Positions 21,374 to 33,124 of a stretch of DNA of 64,000 bases are shown in pieces. This DNA is from Ptychodera flava. Its lineage: Eukaryota > Hemichordata > Enteropneusta > Ptychoderidae. Each line of letters opens with the position of its first letter. Within the stretch, counting starts at the first letter, position 1. The notes below the pieces were generated by a model. That model saw nothing but the letters and a program-made list of their open reading frames with translations, was not told the DNA's origin and did not search any database. The stretch spans positions 3,538,501 through 3,602,500 of the forward strand of contig NC_091948.1 of the NCBI RefSeq assembly GCF_041260155.1, given 5' to 3'. Made by a program: the position numbers and the translations under genes.

Positions 21374-24300
21374 GTAGGGTTTCCACGAACATCATGCACC
21401 ATTGAATCGTTATGGTAAAGTACAGTTTTGGTACGTACCTTTGATTTGTTTATCGCAGGTAGGTTCATCGGAAATACAAACATTCGACTTTGTTTTCATA
21501 ATTCGGACGGACCACTGTTTTATCACACAGAGAAGACAATGAATAACAAATGTGGTAAATATTGTCAGGTGATTGGTGGCATCAGAGTGCATCAAGGTCG
21601 AACACAAACTACTGAAAAAGACAACTTTATCGGAAACTCCCCAAAAATTTTGAAAATTTTAAGTTTTCAGTTATGTAGAAAACTGTTCGGTTTGGAGAGG
21701 TGTTCGGTTTGTAGAGGTCCTTTGAACTCAGAGTTTTATTAGAAGGAGACTGAGAAAAGGGTTCAGTTTAGACACGTTTCCAGGTTAGACAGGTTTCGTT
21801 TTAGACAGGGTTCTCTGTACCGACAAAATTTATCACAAACAAAGACGAAAAACCAGTTATAAAATTGACCGCCATCATTTTTTTGTTATTTTGATTAAAA
21901 TAATAAGACGGCTATTTTTCAATTATTTAATAAAGAAAAGACATGGAATGAATGCTATAAATCAACTTTTCCAAATAGAGATAAAATAGAGCGTAGCTTC
22001 CACTTTGAATTTCTAACATCGTCAAATTTCAGGTAACGTGCATCTCTACTCCAAACATCTGCACTTTGATCTTAATCGATACTTTTCACAAAACAGTTTA
22101 AAATTTCCGTGAACAACTAAGTTTAAATATTCATTTTAGCAATGATTATTTCACAATCCATTCCATTTTTGAACGTGACAAAAAGTACATTAATATCTAT
22201 TTACGTCAGCCATTACGAGTCATCTCTGTGGATAACCTGTATAACCGAAGAGTCCTCGAGATCTCCAAATTCATAGTGTGATGTATGAAGTTCGACTTTG
22301 GGATTAATTTTCAAAGAGTTCACTGGCATTTAATCATTCAAAAGTTTGGTGAAAATTGAACGATATGCTTTTGAAAAGAAACCAAGGCGTCACTGTCGCG
22401 GCACTCTACCCATCCGTCACTGGACATGTTGTACGGATGTGCCAATCATCGTTATTTGATCATCGTAAATGAAACCGCTCTACAATTCTATACAGATTCA
22501 CACAGGTTTCGACTACCGTTGTCTCAACCGCGAGAAGGTAAGGTACTGTATGGCGCCAGACACAGTGACCTTGCCTGGAATGTTGAAGAGATACGGCTAC
22601 AGAACCGCAATGATTGGAAAATGGAATCTTGGACATGAGCGTAAAGAGTGTGTCCCTACACACAAAGGATTTGACAGTTTCTTTGGTGAGTAAATGACTT
22701 TGTTTAGCCAACAGGAGTAAATTCTCTGAAATTTGTCCACATTTTAAATTCGCTGAGGGTTTTACTGTCCTATTAATAAAAAGAATTGGCATAAATTCAA
22801 GGAAATTATCTTTGAACTAATATGTATCACGTAAGGCTGCATTCACAAACACCTCTAGAGGGATGGGCAGAAGATATCAGGGGAGACTTGAAAACAATTA
22901 GAAAATGCAGGGGGGTCTGAAAAAAAAGTTGACACTTCAAAAGGGGGACTTAAAAATAATTGAATATCAAATTCCTTTTTAAATACCTTCTGGCACTTTC
23001 GTTTCCTGCAATATCCATTTTCGACGCGCCCTTCAGGTGCAAGTTTTACGGTTTATTAAGCAATTTATTGATGATCCAAGAAGCCAACTTGAGGCAAAAG
23101 ATTAACATGATTTAGGTTGTCATGATTTCTACTTACCCAAACCCTCCGTTGTGCAAAACTGTCCTCTATAATGACTAAACGTTTCAACTTAACCAGAGCA
23201 AGATTTGTCTCTACATTCAAACGCTTTGGCAGGTATCGCAAGCTGGTAGATAAATACAATATCTGTCTTCGACAAATGGTCGTTGATGGCATCGGTGACA
23301 TGGGGCATTAGTTTGTGACCACTACCTATCTGATAATCGCAATCATACCAATCCATAATCCAATGACAGTAGGCCAGAATTCATAAGGCAATAGTTGTAA
23401 ACATAGACACAAAACAGCACAGAACAGACAGTAAATAGACGGTACACAAAGAAAGTCATATTCACGAAAGAAAGATATATGGACCTCTGGCCAGAAGACC
23501 AAGAAGTGATGACTTATAGATTGATATATGGCGGGTGCCACATGTGGGGCAGGACGCGCTTACTATTTTCGAAACACCTGACATCACTTCTTGGTCTTTT
23601 GGCCAGAGGTCCATATATCTTTCTTTCATGAATTTTACTTTGTTTGTGTACCGTCTATTTACTGTCTGTTCTGTGCTGTTTTGTGTCTATGTTTACAACT
23701 ATTGTCTTACGAATTCTGACCTAGTGTTATTGGATTATGGATTGGTATGATTGCGATTATTTTATCTTGCAATAACAATTTAAGAGATAACTTATTTGAC
23801 AACATTCTCCCATTGACAATACATCGGGTCTAGGTCTGTGTCAAATGCTCATGTCGCCATATACATCTTTCTCTTTTGAGGACTTTGACTAAATACAAAC
23901 TAGTTAGTATAGTGCATCATGTCATCAATAACAACTGGAAGCTTCAGGTCAAAAACCTTTGAATAACATTTTGGGAGATGATAACCTATATCTTATTCGT
24001 AGTTTCCCCATAGCCTACAATGTAGAGTGTATCAACATTTTCAGTGAAATTCCAAAATAAAATTCCTTGCACACATGCACTTGTAACCACCGTAGTCTAA
24101 TCAAGTACATTATAATCAATTATCAAACATCTATGAATACATAGAGTTTCCTCATAGACTACAATATTGTAATGAAATCCTCTGAATAACCAGAAATACC
24201 ATGAAAGTCAATACCTGATAAAACATGTGAGGACAATTCTCTCAGAAATCTGTAGTGTGGTAATGTGAAAGGGGCCACTGAATGACGTTCGTCACCGAGG

Positions 24301-24776
24301 TGCGTGGACAGAACACGCACATATAAAACTGGGTCTACAGAGGAGACTGAACACACGCCTTGACTTAGACGAAACCAACCACAAAGAGAACAAGGAAAAC
24401 TAACTAAGTATACCTGTAAATCTGGCACCTCAGCCTAACGAAGGCCTACTAAGAGTAGCAAGAAACAGGAAAATAGCGGTAGGCAAGAGGTTAGATCAAG
24501 AGAGCACAGAGATGCACTGCTCACTGCATGACGGCTACCTCCAGAGTGTGGCCCAGCCGGGGGATGGGTTGTCTATGGTTACCATGGACATGTGAAATCC
24601 CCGTCCCTATTTTGTTGACTGACATACACGGGAACGCCCTATCTGAAAATCAGGGATATTGCCTACTTTTCTCAATCAACTACATATCCAGAGTAGGGAC
24701 AACTCCGCAAAAACGGGCTCCAAGGGTGATTTTGTGTAAAGTATTTCATGACAATGTAAAATGAATCAAAATTTCG

Positions 24777-24874
<98 letters not shown>

Positions 24875-25282
24875 TGTGTGTGTGTCAATTTCCGAGTCCC
24901 AGATGTCTCAAAACGAGTCTATATATAATATTTTGCAGTTTTATCATTACAAAAGCGAGGCCCTATATGTATAATTTTTGTGCAGCTGTATCAGAACAAG
25001 GCCCTATATATAAACTTTTTGCAGGTGTATCAGAACGAGGCCCTGTATATAAAATTTTACAGCTGCATCGAATCAAGGCTCAATGTAAATGTTTTCGGCT
25101 GTATGTCTCGAAAGCGAGGGTCCATGTAAATTATCGACCTTTATCCAAGTCGAGGCTCTATGTATGTATGTATGTATGTATGTATGTATGTATGTATGTA
25201 TGTATGTATGTATGTATGTATGTATGTATGTATGTATGTATGTATGTATGTATGTATGTATGTATGTATGTATGTATGTATG

Positions 25283-25313
<31 letters not shown>

Positions 25314-28300
25314 TACAGCGCTAAGAAAACATATCTAAGATCGAAATTTAGTCAAATTTTAATAAAAATGGTCATGAGAACCCATGAAATAATGAAATTT
25401 GCCCATACTTTGACTTCCGTTTCTAAATTTCAGGGTGAAAAAATGGTTGCCCGAAAAAATTGACCGATTCTAAAAGGGTTTTTACCAATTTCTTCTCCCA
25501 TTGACAATACATCGGGTCAGGGTCAGTGTCAAATGCTCATGTCGCCATATAGTTAGAGTTCCTCAACTTTTTCATTTCCAAAAAGGCCAAAAAGCGCTTC
25601 ATCAACATGAAAAACAAACGTTTAAAAATTGAATTTTAGCCCAATTTCTATTTTCTATTTGGATGAAAAAAATTGGAATATTGACTGGTCGCAAAGTGCC
25701 AGGGATTTTTTGTTTTGTCTGCTATCAAAATAGTCACGACCTTTGGGCAAAATAGAAAATAGGATTACGAGTGCTTCATACCGACTAAACCTGTATCAAT
25801 TAAGATGTCTCTAAAGTTGGTATTTCAACTGCCAAAAGAAGCGGTTTATTTCACCACATTTGTGTTTCCATTTGGTGATAGAAAGTAATGCATTTCCAAA
25901 CCATTGTATACCCCTTTCCCGGTTACATGTTATGGGAAACTCACATTTTCTATTACGACCCATGCCCTGCATGGAGTAACTGAACTCTTTTCTATCCATT
26001 TTTTGCTATATACACCTAGGGGATAATAGTTTCGCTATGGTTGCGACGCATTTGTGAAAGATGCGGGAGTGTGCTATTTCAGAATGGTGAGCGTTGCCAT
26101 GATGGTTTCAGCGCAACGCCAACAGCCTGCCGGTTAATCAGTTGTATGTAATGCAACTATTCCGACACTCACTGCCTGGTGACACAAGCACCCAAATGTT
26201 AAAAACGGCTTACCTGTTTTGTCTTCCTTTGCATAGCGTATGTGGTGACATTTCCAAATCCTGTCTGATGTGCAATTATGATGAATATACAATGGATGCC
26301 TACGGTAATTCCTAGCTGAAGCCCGTGTTCGAACACGGTACTTTTTGAAACGCCAAATATATGATTAGACGAGGGACGCTGGATTAGATAAAAAAACGTT
26401 TTCAGCGATACTAATACTGTCTATCACTTTTGTAAAAGGATGTCCTCATTTCTCAAATTTTCTATACACCGCCAATGGTTGAAGAGTACTAACATCATCT
26501 GTTGTCATAATCTCAATGAATTTTCTCAATGAATTTGAAATACATATTTGAAAGATACTTCACTTTAGTACGTAAAAATCACTGGACAATATAAAAATAA
26601 AAGACGACGCCCTGTTTATTAAAGTTTATTTATGGACAAGGGCGGAGGAAAGCCATACATTAACGGGCGAGGCTTGTCGAACCCGTTATTTTGTGGTTAT
26701 CCTCTCGCCCGCGCCTATAAATAAACTATAATGGTCAGGGCGGAGTCTGTTGTTCCCATAATATTATCAACGGCGGAAAGAAAACTGTCAAAATTTACCT
26801 ACTATTCCCACACGCAAGACAATGGGGCCCAAGAACTTGTATTACACAAATGTTGTATTCAATGAACAGTGTGTAGTGCAATACGCGAGGTACTTTCAGG
26901 CGCGCTGTAAAAAATTTTGCAAATCCGGAGATTTTTTGGAATAAGAGTCTAAACTTCGCTCCCAAGTGTTTCATTTTATTTTGTTATTGATTATGGTCTT
27001 TGTACAAATCACAATTTACGTTTTAGCTGTAAAAATACGATGTGTGTCTTTACTGTGAGTTGTTAATATTATTATTCATATTCACGGGCACATAAACGAT
27101 TACTATGTATTTGTGTTCAGTCACATGGTTCAGCTCGACCAATTAAAATACGACGAACGTAACATGGTAATATAATTTAACAGAAAATGATATGCGTCTT
27201 CAATCAAATTTTCGTCACACAATAAACGAATTCTCTGATGTCTTCCAATACTAACTTTTCTATCTGTTTTAATTCCTAAGAAGTATGTGGAATAGCGCAA
27301 ACTAGCAAGTATCGTTAGATGTGGAGTGATCTTAACATACAATAAATATCTTTCTGGCTCCAGAGCATCTTAAATTCCTTGTAATTCGAGTTTATCGAAC
27401 GTACAAAGTTAAACAGAGAGAAATTTTATCGAAGTCAAAAACGACGAAGCGTCTGAGATTAGAGCATTTCTGATACGTATTACAAAGAAAACAAACCATC
27501 GCGATTTTCCATGAAAGGGATGGTACTGTTAATGTGATATTTGGGAAAAAGATACAGAACTACGTCATTCAAACCAACAATTAGGTCACAGGATGGCACA
27601 CGGTTAGCTCTTTACAGAAGATTTAATTTGCTATGCTATCAATTGTAACGTAAACTTTCATTATGTCGTAGCACAGACATTTCTCCTTGTCTGTGGTCCG
27701 AGAAACACGTTTGATGTTTCATTTTATTTTCCTATTGCTATTTCCCAATAATTGTTGGTCTAACTTCGCTTAAAATATGATAATGATGACGGTTATGACG
27801 ACGACAACGATGAAGATGATGATGATCATCATCATCATCATCACCATCAGAATCATCATATCATAGTGTTCATATACCAAATGATTTCTTTCATTGATAT
27901 GACAACGCAATGCCCATGCCGCGTGACAGATGTACGAGAGGTTCACAAAGTTGTTTCAGTCTTTAAAATTTCTGGTACTATGTCGCACTCCAGGTTACCA
28001 TGCAGCGGCCGAAGACTACTACTCACACAGACTTGGCGCTGGTCGCCCTGAATGTCGTGATCTGTGGAGGAACTTGGATATTGTAGCAGACGATTATGCT
28101 AATCAGTACTCAACTCATCTATTCACGCAAGAAGCCCAGCAAATAATCAGGAATCAAAACCCTGAAGAGGTTGTTTTCCGGTTTTCCTTCACCTTTATTC
28201 CACTCGTATCTTTCTTCGGTCCTACCATTTGCAATCTTCTAAGCATACATTTTCCTCCCATTCCTTCTTAAGTCTGTAAAAGTGCATTCACTTCTTCTCT

Positions 28301-31300
28301 CATGGCGCACCATTGCCAATAGGTGTCCGTCCGCAGAGCTGAAAGTTTTAAAATTATTAAGCAGTGCCTAATGTAAATTACTATTCCTGTCTCTCCTGAG
28401 TTACCTGGTAAATCAGCCCGGGCTTTTGAGCTGTTTAGTTTTCTTATCACGCGGAAAATCAGTGATTTTCGTAATATTTTCATAACAACTTCTCGTAACG
28501 TAATCTTTACTAAATAACACTGTTCGATATTGTCTGCACAAAAGGCGTGTTTAATAATATACAATATCGGCCTCTCTTTTCACTGCTAGCCGCTGTTCAT
28601 GTATCTTGCCTACCAAGCCGTACATGGACCTCTACAAGTGCCTCAACAGTATTTCGACATGTACAAAGGAGAGAATATAGACTACATACGCAGAACGTAC
28701 GCTGCCATGGCGACATGCATGGATGAAGGGATTGGCAACCTGACTCGGACCTTGAAAGAAACCGGGCTCTGGAACAATACCATAATTATATTCTCTTCAG
28801 GTAACCATACAGTTACTTGCTAACCGTAAATTTACTAAGATCGATATGCCTAAATGAGTGCACCGTCAGTGTTTACCCACATAACAAATGCTATACAGGA
28901 TTTGCAATGCACCATGTTTTTGTCTGGTTATCCAATTGAAAATCGATGATTGACAATAATAGATACATGTGACAAAATCCTTTGCTGAACCAATGGTGGC
29001 GCTGTAAGTCTGATGCGCCTTTTCTGCATAGAAAAATACCGACTCTAGGGGACGAGTACACCCCTCGAACTTACTCCTGCTCCACAGTTTTACACCAATA
29101 AACAGGGCCCCTTTTGTTGAGGGACCGTGCAATAAAAGATAGTCAGTTTCATAGCCTCAAAAATACGCAGTCGGTATTTTACTGTTTCTGAATGAAAACT
29201 TAAACAGCAACGTATCAGAATATTTATTCGTCATAGTTTCCCCAAACTTTGTTTTCTCATGCTCCACAAAGTCTAAGTTTCACTTAAACTCATACTTCGA
29301 GTTAATCCTTCTTTGAGTTCCTATTGCGAGTATATCCTAAAACAGGTGAAGGCTTTGTTCCTCCAGATCTAAAACTGCCTTCCTCAGTCCGTTTGAACCT
29401 GAAAACTGTCGTGAATCCATTAAAAGATTGTTTTAATCTGTATACAGCATAAAAAATTATCTTCGTTTTAAATATAGATATTATTTTTATAAATCTTTGA
29501 TGAATATCGTAAATTTCTAAGCAAAACTTGCAAATCTAAGTAACATTTTAGCAAACACTTTAATTAATTGTTATATTATAATTATTCGCTTCTGAAATCT
29601 CGACTTTGTATTTAATTGAATAAATATTTACATGGCGTAGCCTTTATTGTTATTGAGTTAAGGTGGCGTTGAGTGCAACACAGAGTATCTAGCTTTAAAT
29701 CACATTTTTCAAAGATTTATATTGGTTTGGTTACCTTTTAGCTTGCCAAGCAGTCATAAGTTGGGTGAGAATGAAGTGTAGGTTTTCTAACCGAAATATA
29801 TACCCCAATAATTCTTCGAGTAAACTATTGCTACCATACTAAACTTGAGGCTGTCTGCTTTTTGAAAATATATAGTACGAGGGGTTTCGTCGTCGTCTTT
29901 GATGAGAATTATCGCTTTGAAAAAAAACTGTGTTGGTTATGTGCAACTGCACCTTAATCTAATTCTGTAGTGTATGTGAATTGCATGCTTTGCTCAAGTT
30001 TATTACACTGTGAGTTTAAACAATATACATTTGCTTATCGTGTTAATGGAGTATGCAATTAAAGTAGACTTTATTATACCTGCATATCGAGTAAACCCAA
30101 TATGTAATGAGTACTATTATTTTGGGCAAATACTTTATATATTATATTTCTATTGGACTGATACAGATGCAGATGTGAAGATGAATATAATTAACACTTG
30201 TTGGTCTGATTTTTCTCTGAATTCTCGATTATAACCTTTTCAAAAATCCTCGCCTAATAGAGAGCCTTTTGTCATTTTTGTTTGACTTGTTTTCATCGTT
30301 TCGAAAACAGACAACGGCGCCCCCTTTCACACAGGAGGGCGGAATTGGCCTCTGAGGGGCGGCAAGGGTACCTACTGGGAAGGAGGAGTCAGAGTGGTGT
30401 CTTTCGTTGCGAGTCCCCTCATAGCCAGACCTCGGCGATCATCGTATGACATGATACACATGACAGACTGGCTGCCGACCTTTGTTCACCTCGCTGGTGG
30501 GACTGTCGCGGGCCTGACGCTTGATGGCGTTAATGTCTGGGAAACCATCAGGTATTTGCCGATAAGATATAATGAAAACATTAAGAGTTGTATTGCACGT
30601 TTCTATGCACACATGAGGTTTAACATGTGCAGATGTTCAAAGTTACTGATGTTTTAGTGGTCAATGTACCACACGCGAATTCATTACCGGTACAGCTAAG
30701 ATACCGTTAGGTAGTCTAAATTTTAATTGGATGATTTTGAGTTATATAAACCGTAGTTTGAGTTGGAGAAAAAATACGAAGTATCATGCGTTTTGACTTT
30801 ATTTTTATCTGTCGTCCACTATCTGGTTTGTCTTAGTGCTGGCGTACCAACACAAAGAAAAGAACTCCTTTTACATGTGAGTCCACATATCGTCATGAGG
30901 GACGAAGGCACAGAGGCCTGGTACACCAACGATATCTTTGACATCGCACGGAACGCTGCCATCATCGTTGGCAAATGGAAACTCGTCACGGGACAACACA
31001 GTCAGTAAAATAATCATGTTTAAAATATTTTAAGGTTATTTCGTCGATCCACTCTAGTTAAATAAATCGCGGAGGATGTCTCCACTGTAACATGCAACGA
31101 AAACATTTTTGTCCTGCCAAATTGACTAGAATAGATCGCAGAATAGATGACATTTATTTTACCATTTTAAAAATATGAAAATGTATTTTAAAATACTATT
31201 GTTTTAGTTTACTGGTGTTGAACAAAAGTAATATTTAAGGTGTTTTCTTTCCAACAGGGACGCCGAGATTATGGGTTACGCCACCAGAGTACCACAGACA

Positions 31301-31538
31301 ACAAGAAGAAATACCGCCACCACCGACAGAAAAGAAAGGAAAAATGCTGTTTTTGTTTAACCTCGAGCTGGACCCTAACGAAGAGCACGACCTATCTGCC
31401 TGTCGGCCTGACATCGTGACGAAGCTGTTGATGAAAATTAGAAACTATAACGCCCAAGCTGTCTACTGCTCCAGTCTGAAAGCTCCGATGCCACCGTGTG
31501 TAGCAAGGGGAAATATGTGGGGACCATCTGATCTATGA
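21116..31538 (+). CDS. arylsulfatase B-like copy 2 (506 aa; active-site His replaced by Asn)
   Basis: Secretory sulfatase of the ARSB type, expected to remove sulfate from glycosaminoglycans. Coding exons: 21116-21373, 22496-22685, 27994-28169, 28590-28800, 30311-30551, 30837-31000, 31258-31538; all introns GT-AG, phases consistent, total 1521 bases with stop. A signal peptide covers about residues 1-20. Active-site features: metal ligands in ILADDLGY (D34, D35 region), formylglycine cysteine C73 in CMPSR with R77, K128 in GKWNLG, H220 in AVHGPL, D279-N280, and K297. The His expected in GKWHLG (H147 of human ARSB) is N130 here. Human ARSB is 533 residues, so length is normal. The start is chosen because a signal peptide begins there and copy 3 shares it. 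Intron 2 is swollen to 5.3 kb by repeats. Confidence 0.9.
21374..22495 (+). other. copy 2 intron 1
   Basis: 1122 bases, alignable with intron 1 of copy 3 over much of its length. A 104-codon open frame at 21428-21742 has a counterpart in copy 3, but the similarity does not stop at the frame limits, so it reflects duplicated intron DNA. Confidence 0.8.
22496..22685 (+). CDS. copy 2 exon 2
   Basis: Acceptor TTCTATACAG, donor G|GTGAGT; 190 bases. Encodes IHTGFDYRCLNREK to HKGFDSFFG, including MIGKWNLGHERKECVPTHKG, the second sulfatase signature, with Asn (AAT) where copy 3 has His (CAT). Confidence 0.9.
23328..23760. repeat. long inverted repeat, arms ~180 bases
   Basis: The left arm (about 23328-23512, beginning TGATAATCGCAATCATACC) and the right arm (about 23578-23760, ending GGTATGATTGCGATTATTTT) are reverse complements over roughly 180 bases with about ten differences; the spacer is about 65 bases. 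Transcribed with the intron, it would fold into a long hairpin. It looks like a foldback or MITE-type element. Confidence 0.85.
24781..24870. repeat. (TA)45 microsatellite
   Basis: Pure TA dinucleotide run of 90 bases in intron 2 of copy 2. Confidence 0.97.
24886..25158. repeat. degenerate ~60-base minisatellite
   Basis: Four to five imperfect units sharing TGTATCAGAACGAGGCCCTA-like and TATAAAATTTTGCAG-like words, leading straight into the TATG array. Confidence 0.75.
25159..25312. repeat. (TATG)n microsatellite
   Basis: About 38 perfect copies of TATG. The long Met-Tyr-Val-Cys open frames across it are artefacts of the repeat. Confidence 0.97.
26590..27172. mobile_element. hairpin MITE, copy A (intron 2 of copy 2)
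   Basis: Reverse-oriented relative of the element at 44145-44670. Shared words include CAGCTCGACCAATTAAAA, GCAAATCCGGAGATTTTTT and CCTCTCGCCCG. One end holds an internal hairpin, GTTTATTTATGG-GGGCGGAGGAAAGCC against its complement. Copy 3 has the uninterrupted intron 2 sequence here (CACTGCACAATTTAAAAGG), so the insertion follows the duplication. Exact ends uncertain by about 10 bases. Confidence 0.75.
27808..27860. repeat. (GAT)n(ATC)n microsatellite
   Basis: Trinucleotide run switching from GAT to ATC, making a small palindrome. Confidence 0.85.
27994..28169 (+). CDS. copy 2 exon 3
   Basis: Acceptor CACTCCAG, donor GAG|GTTGTT (weak but shared with copy 3); 176 bases. Encodes YHAAAEDYYSH to QNPEE. 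Two residues longer than the copy 3 exon at SHRLGAGRPEC. Confidence 0.87.
28170..28589 (+). other. copy 2 intron 3
   Basis: 420 bases, closely matching intron 3 of copy 3 apart from the MITE inserted there. Confidence 0.8.
28590..28800 (+). CDS. copy 2 exon 4
   Basis: Acceptor TTTCACTGCTAG, donor TTCAG|GTAACC; 211 bases. Encodes PLFMYLAYQAVHGPLQVP, with the substrate-contacting His, through GLWNNTIIIFSS. Confidence 0.9.
28801..30310 (+). other. copy 2 intron 4
   Basis: 1510 bases. It aligns with intron 4 of copy 1 (from 7946) and copy 3; it lacks the Polinton of copy 1 and the TIR element of copy 3, and so serves as the empty-site reference. Confidence 0.8.
30311..30551 (+). CDS. copy 2 exon 5
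   Basis: Acceptor CGAAAACAG, donor AG|GTATTT; 241 bases. Encodes the DNGAP metal ligands, [12 protein letters not shown], and [12 protein letters not shown]. Confidence 0.9.
30837..31000 (+). CDS. copy 2 exon 6
   Basis: Acceptor TTGTCTTAG, donor GTCAGT; 164 bases. Encodes [16 protein letters not shown] to [10 protein letters not shown]. Confidence 0.88.
31258..31538 (+). CDS. copy 2 exon 7 (last coding exon)
   Basis: Acceptor TTTCCAACAG; 281 bases with TGA stop. Encodes [14 protein letters not shown], a PPPPTEKKGK linker, and the C-terminal [17 protein letters not shown] region. Confidence 0.9.
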
Positions 31539-31786
31539 AAATATAGATGTTGCCATATTTTTAATATGCCTTCACTTCTGTTTTGTACAACTTCGGTCTG
31601 CTAAATTGATAATTATTTCTTTGAAACGCAGCTTCAGCATGCCGATTTTCATGCAAAAATCGAAGCAGATTCCTCCAAGTGTCACTTTTTAAGGTACTCT
31701 CAATCAGTGATCGTGTTTTTGTTGTTCCAGTACAAAGCGAAGGAGTTGGAACATGACCGCCAGTGCTTACTTTATTTCCCATAAGG
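31539..31786. other. 3' flank of copy 2
   Basis: Aligns with 48175-48425 after copy 3. Probably the 3' UTR; I see no clear poly(A) signal within it. Confidence 0.6.
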
Positions 31787-33124
31787 GACTGGTCAGTTTC
31801 TTCGGCCTGGGGGGGGGGGGGGGGGGCGGTGGATTATTTTTTGCCGACGTCAAAAAGTGGCCGACCCCCCTATTCCAAATTTCGAAAACAGGGTGAACCC
31901 CCCCCCCCCCCCCGGCGCGCGACATAGGTAAAACAAAAGGTGGACATAAATTATATACATTTTACATATATATTTATATTTTAAATAGTCATTCTATGTT
32001 TTAATGAAATTGTTAACATATCAGTTGTAAGATAGGAATTTCAAAGTGTCAATCTTAAAGTTTGAATACAGTACATTTGAATGAACTGTATTTTGAATGA
32101 GCTGTGACTGTATTTCACACTTTCTATGCTTAACCAGATGTCCTGAACTGTTGTACAGAAATGGATGTCAATCATTAATATCAAAGAGGAAAAAGCAGTG
32201 AATCAAAAACTTTGATGGGTGTTAAGACTTGCCAACCATCCAATTAAATCTCCTGATGAGCCATAGAGAGCTTTTTTAGCCAAATCTGATGTGTACAGTG
32301 TCTGAGAGGACCTTTTCTTGTAACATTGAAACCATAAAAGCACAGCTAATAATGACAAAAACTGCCTTTTTAAACTATTATTTTGTTCATAAAAAAGCAT
32401 CTTTCTACAGAAAACCTGTGACACAAAGGAAAATAATTGCATCAATGAGAAGGAAAGATATCTTGTCATTTTTCTATCTCTAAAATAAGTCACTGTATCA
32501 AATATATATTGTGAAATATTTGTGCATGTTGCTTTCTCATACTGAATTCTCATAGAGAGAACAGAAAAGTATCAGGAATTTGTCATCCTTTTCATATGAA
32601 ATGCAGATTTCATAATGTACACTTTCACTTTGTAAACATCAAGATATCTCTGATTTATTAAAGTATGGCGCCCGAAGGGCGCGCTGAAAAATATGAAATA
32701 TCCTGATATCTCTGATATATATGCCTTGTATATTTAAGTCATGCACCTGAAGGGCATGCTGAAAAATGTCTGATATATTAAAGTAATGAGCTTGAAGAGC
32801 ACGCTGAAAAATATTGAACATACAGATATCTCTGATGTATGTATGCTTGATATGTTAAAGTTGGGCGTGCTGAAAAATATGACTGATTATTAAAAGTTAC
32901 GCGCCCGAAGGGCGCGCCGAAAAATACAACTGAATGATGAAATTTGTGGCTGACACTAGCATTTTAGGCAATGATGAGCCTGTGTCAAAATTCAAAAACA
33001 CACTGACCCCCCCCCTATTGGGTATTTCAAAAACATGGTGACCCCCCCTATCACCAAAGGCAAAAACAGGGTGACCCCCCCATAAATCCACCGCCCCCCC
33101 AGGCTGAAGACACTGACCAGTCCC
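31787..33124. mobile_element. PIF/Harbinger-like non-autonomous element
   Basis: Left end GGGACTGGTCAGTTTCTTCG followed by CCTGGGGGG and CGGTGGATT; the right end is the inverted copy (AATCCACCG, then CCCCCCAGG, then CACTGACCAGTCCC). TAA flanks both sides (31784-31786, 33125-33127). The flank of copy 3 at about 48420-48440 (CCCTATGACTATATTTGCAG) shows the empty site with a single three-base word, confirming insertion and duplication. 1338 bases, no transposase. The inside carries degenerate repeats around GCCCGAAGGGCGCG. Confidence 0.88.
32640..32930. repeat. internal repeats of the Harbinger-like element
   Basis: About five degenerate units combining GCGCCCGAAGGGCGCGCTG (itself palindromic), AAAAATAT, and ATATCTCTGATATATTAAAG words. 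The hairpin cores could form cruciforms. Confidence 0.8.

Larger units (their letters stand above)
22686..27993 (+). other. copy 2 intron 2, repeat-swollen
   Basis: 5308 bases against 2383 in copy 3. Shared intron backbone: about 25700-25900 (with copy 3 at 42510-42680), about 26450-26590, and 27170-27400 (with copy 3 at 43040-43300). The extra DNA includes a long inverted repeat (23328-23760), TA and TATG satellites, a degenerate minisatellite, and a hairpin MITE (26590-27172). A ~55-base word around ATTGACAATACATCGGGTC occurs at both 23811 and 25499. Confidence 0.75.

Noticed and set aside
21428-21742. Intronic frame similar between copies 2 and 3
   Set aside because: It lies after a good splice donor, and similarity continues past the frame, as expected for duplicated intron DNA.
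24880-25338. Met-Tyr-Val-Cys repeat protein
   Set aside because: Produced by the TATG microsatellite; stops would be absent in any frame of that repeat.
32203-32553. 116-codon minus-strand frame in the Harbinger-like element
   Set aside because: No transposase or MYB-type features; composition matches the AT-rich non-coding surroundings.
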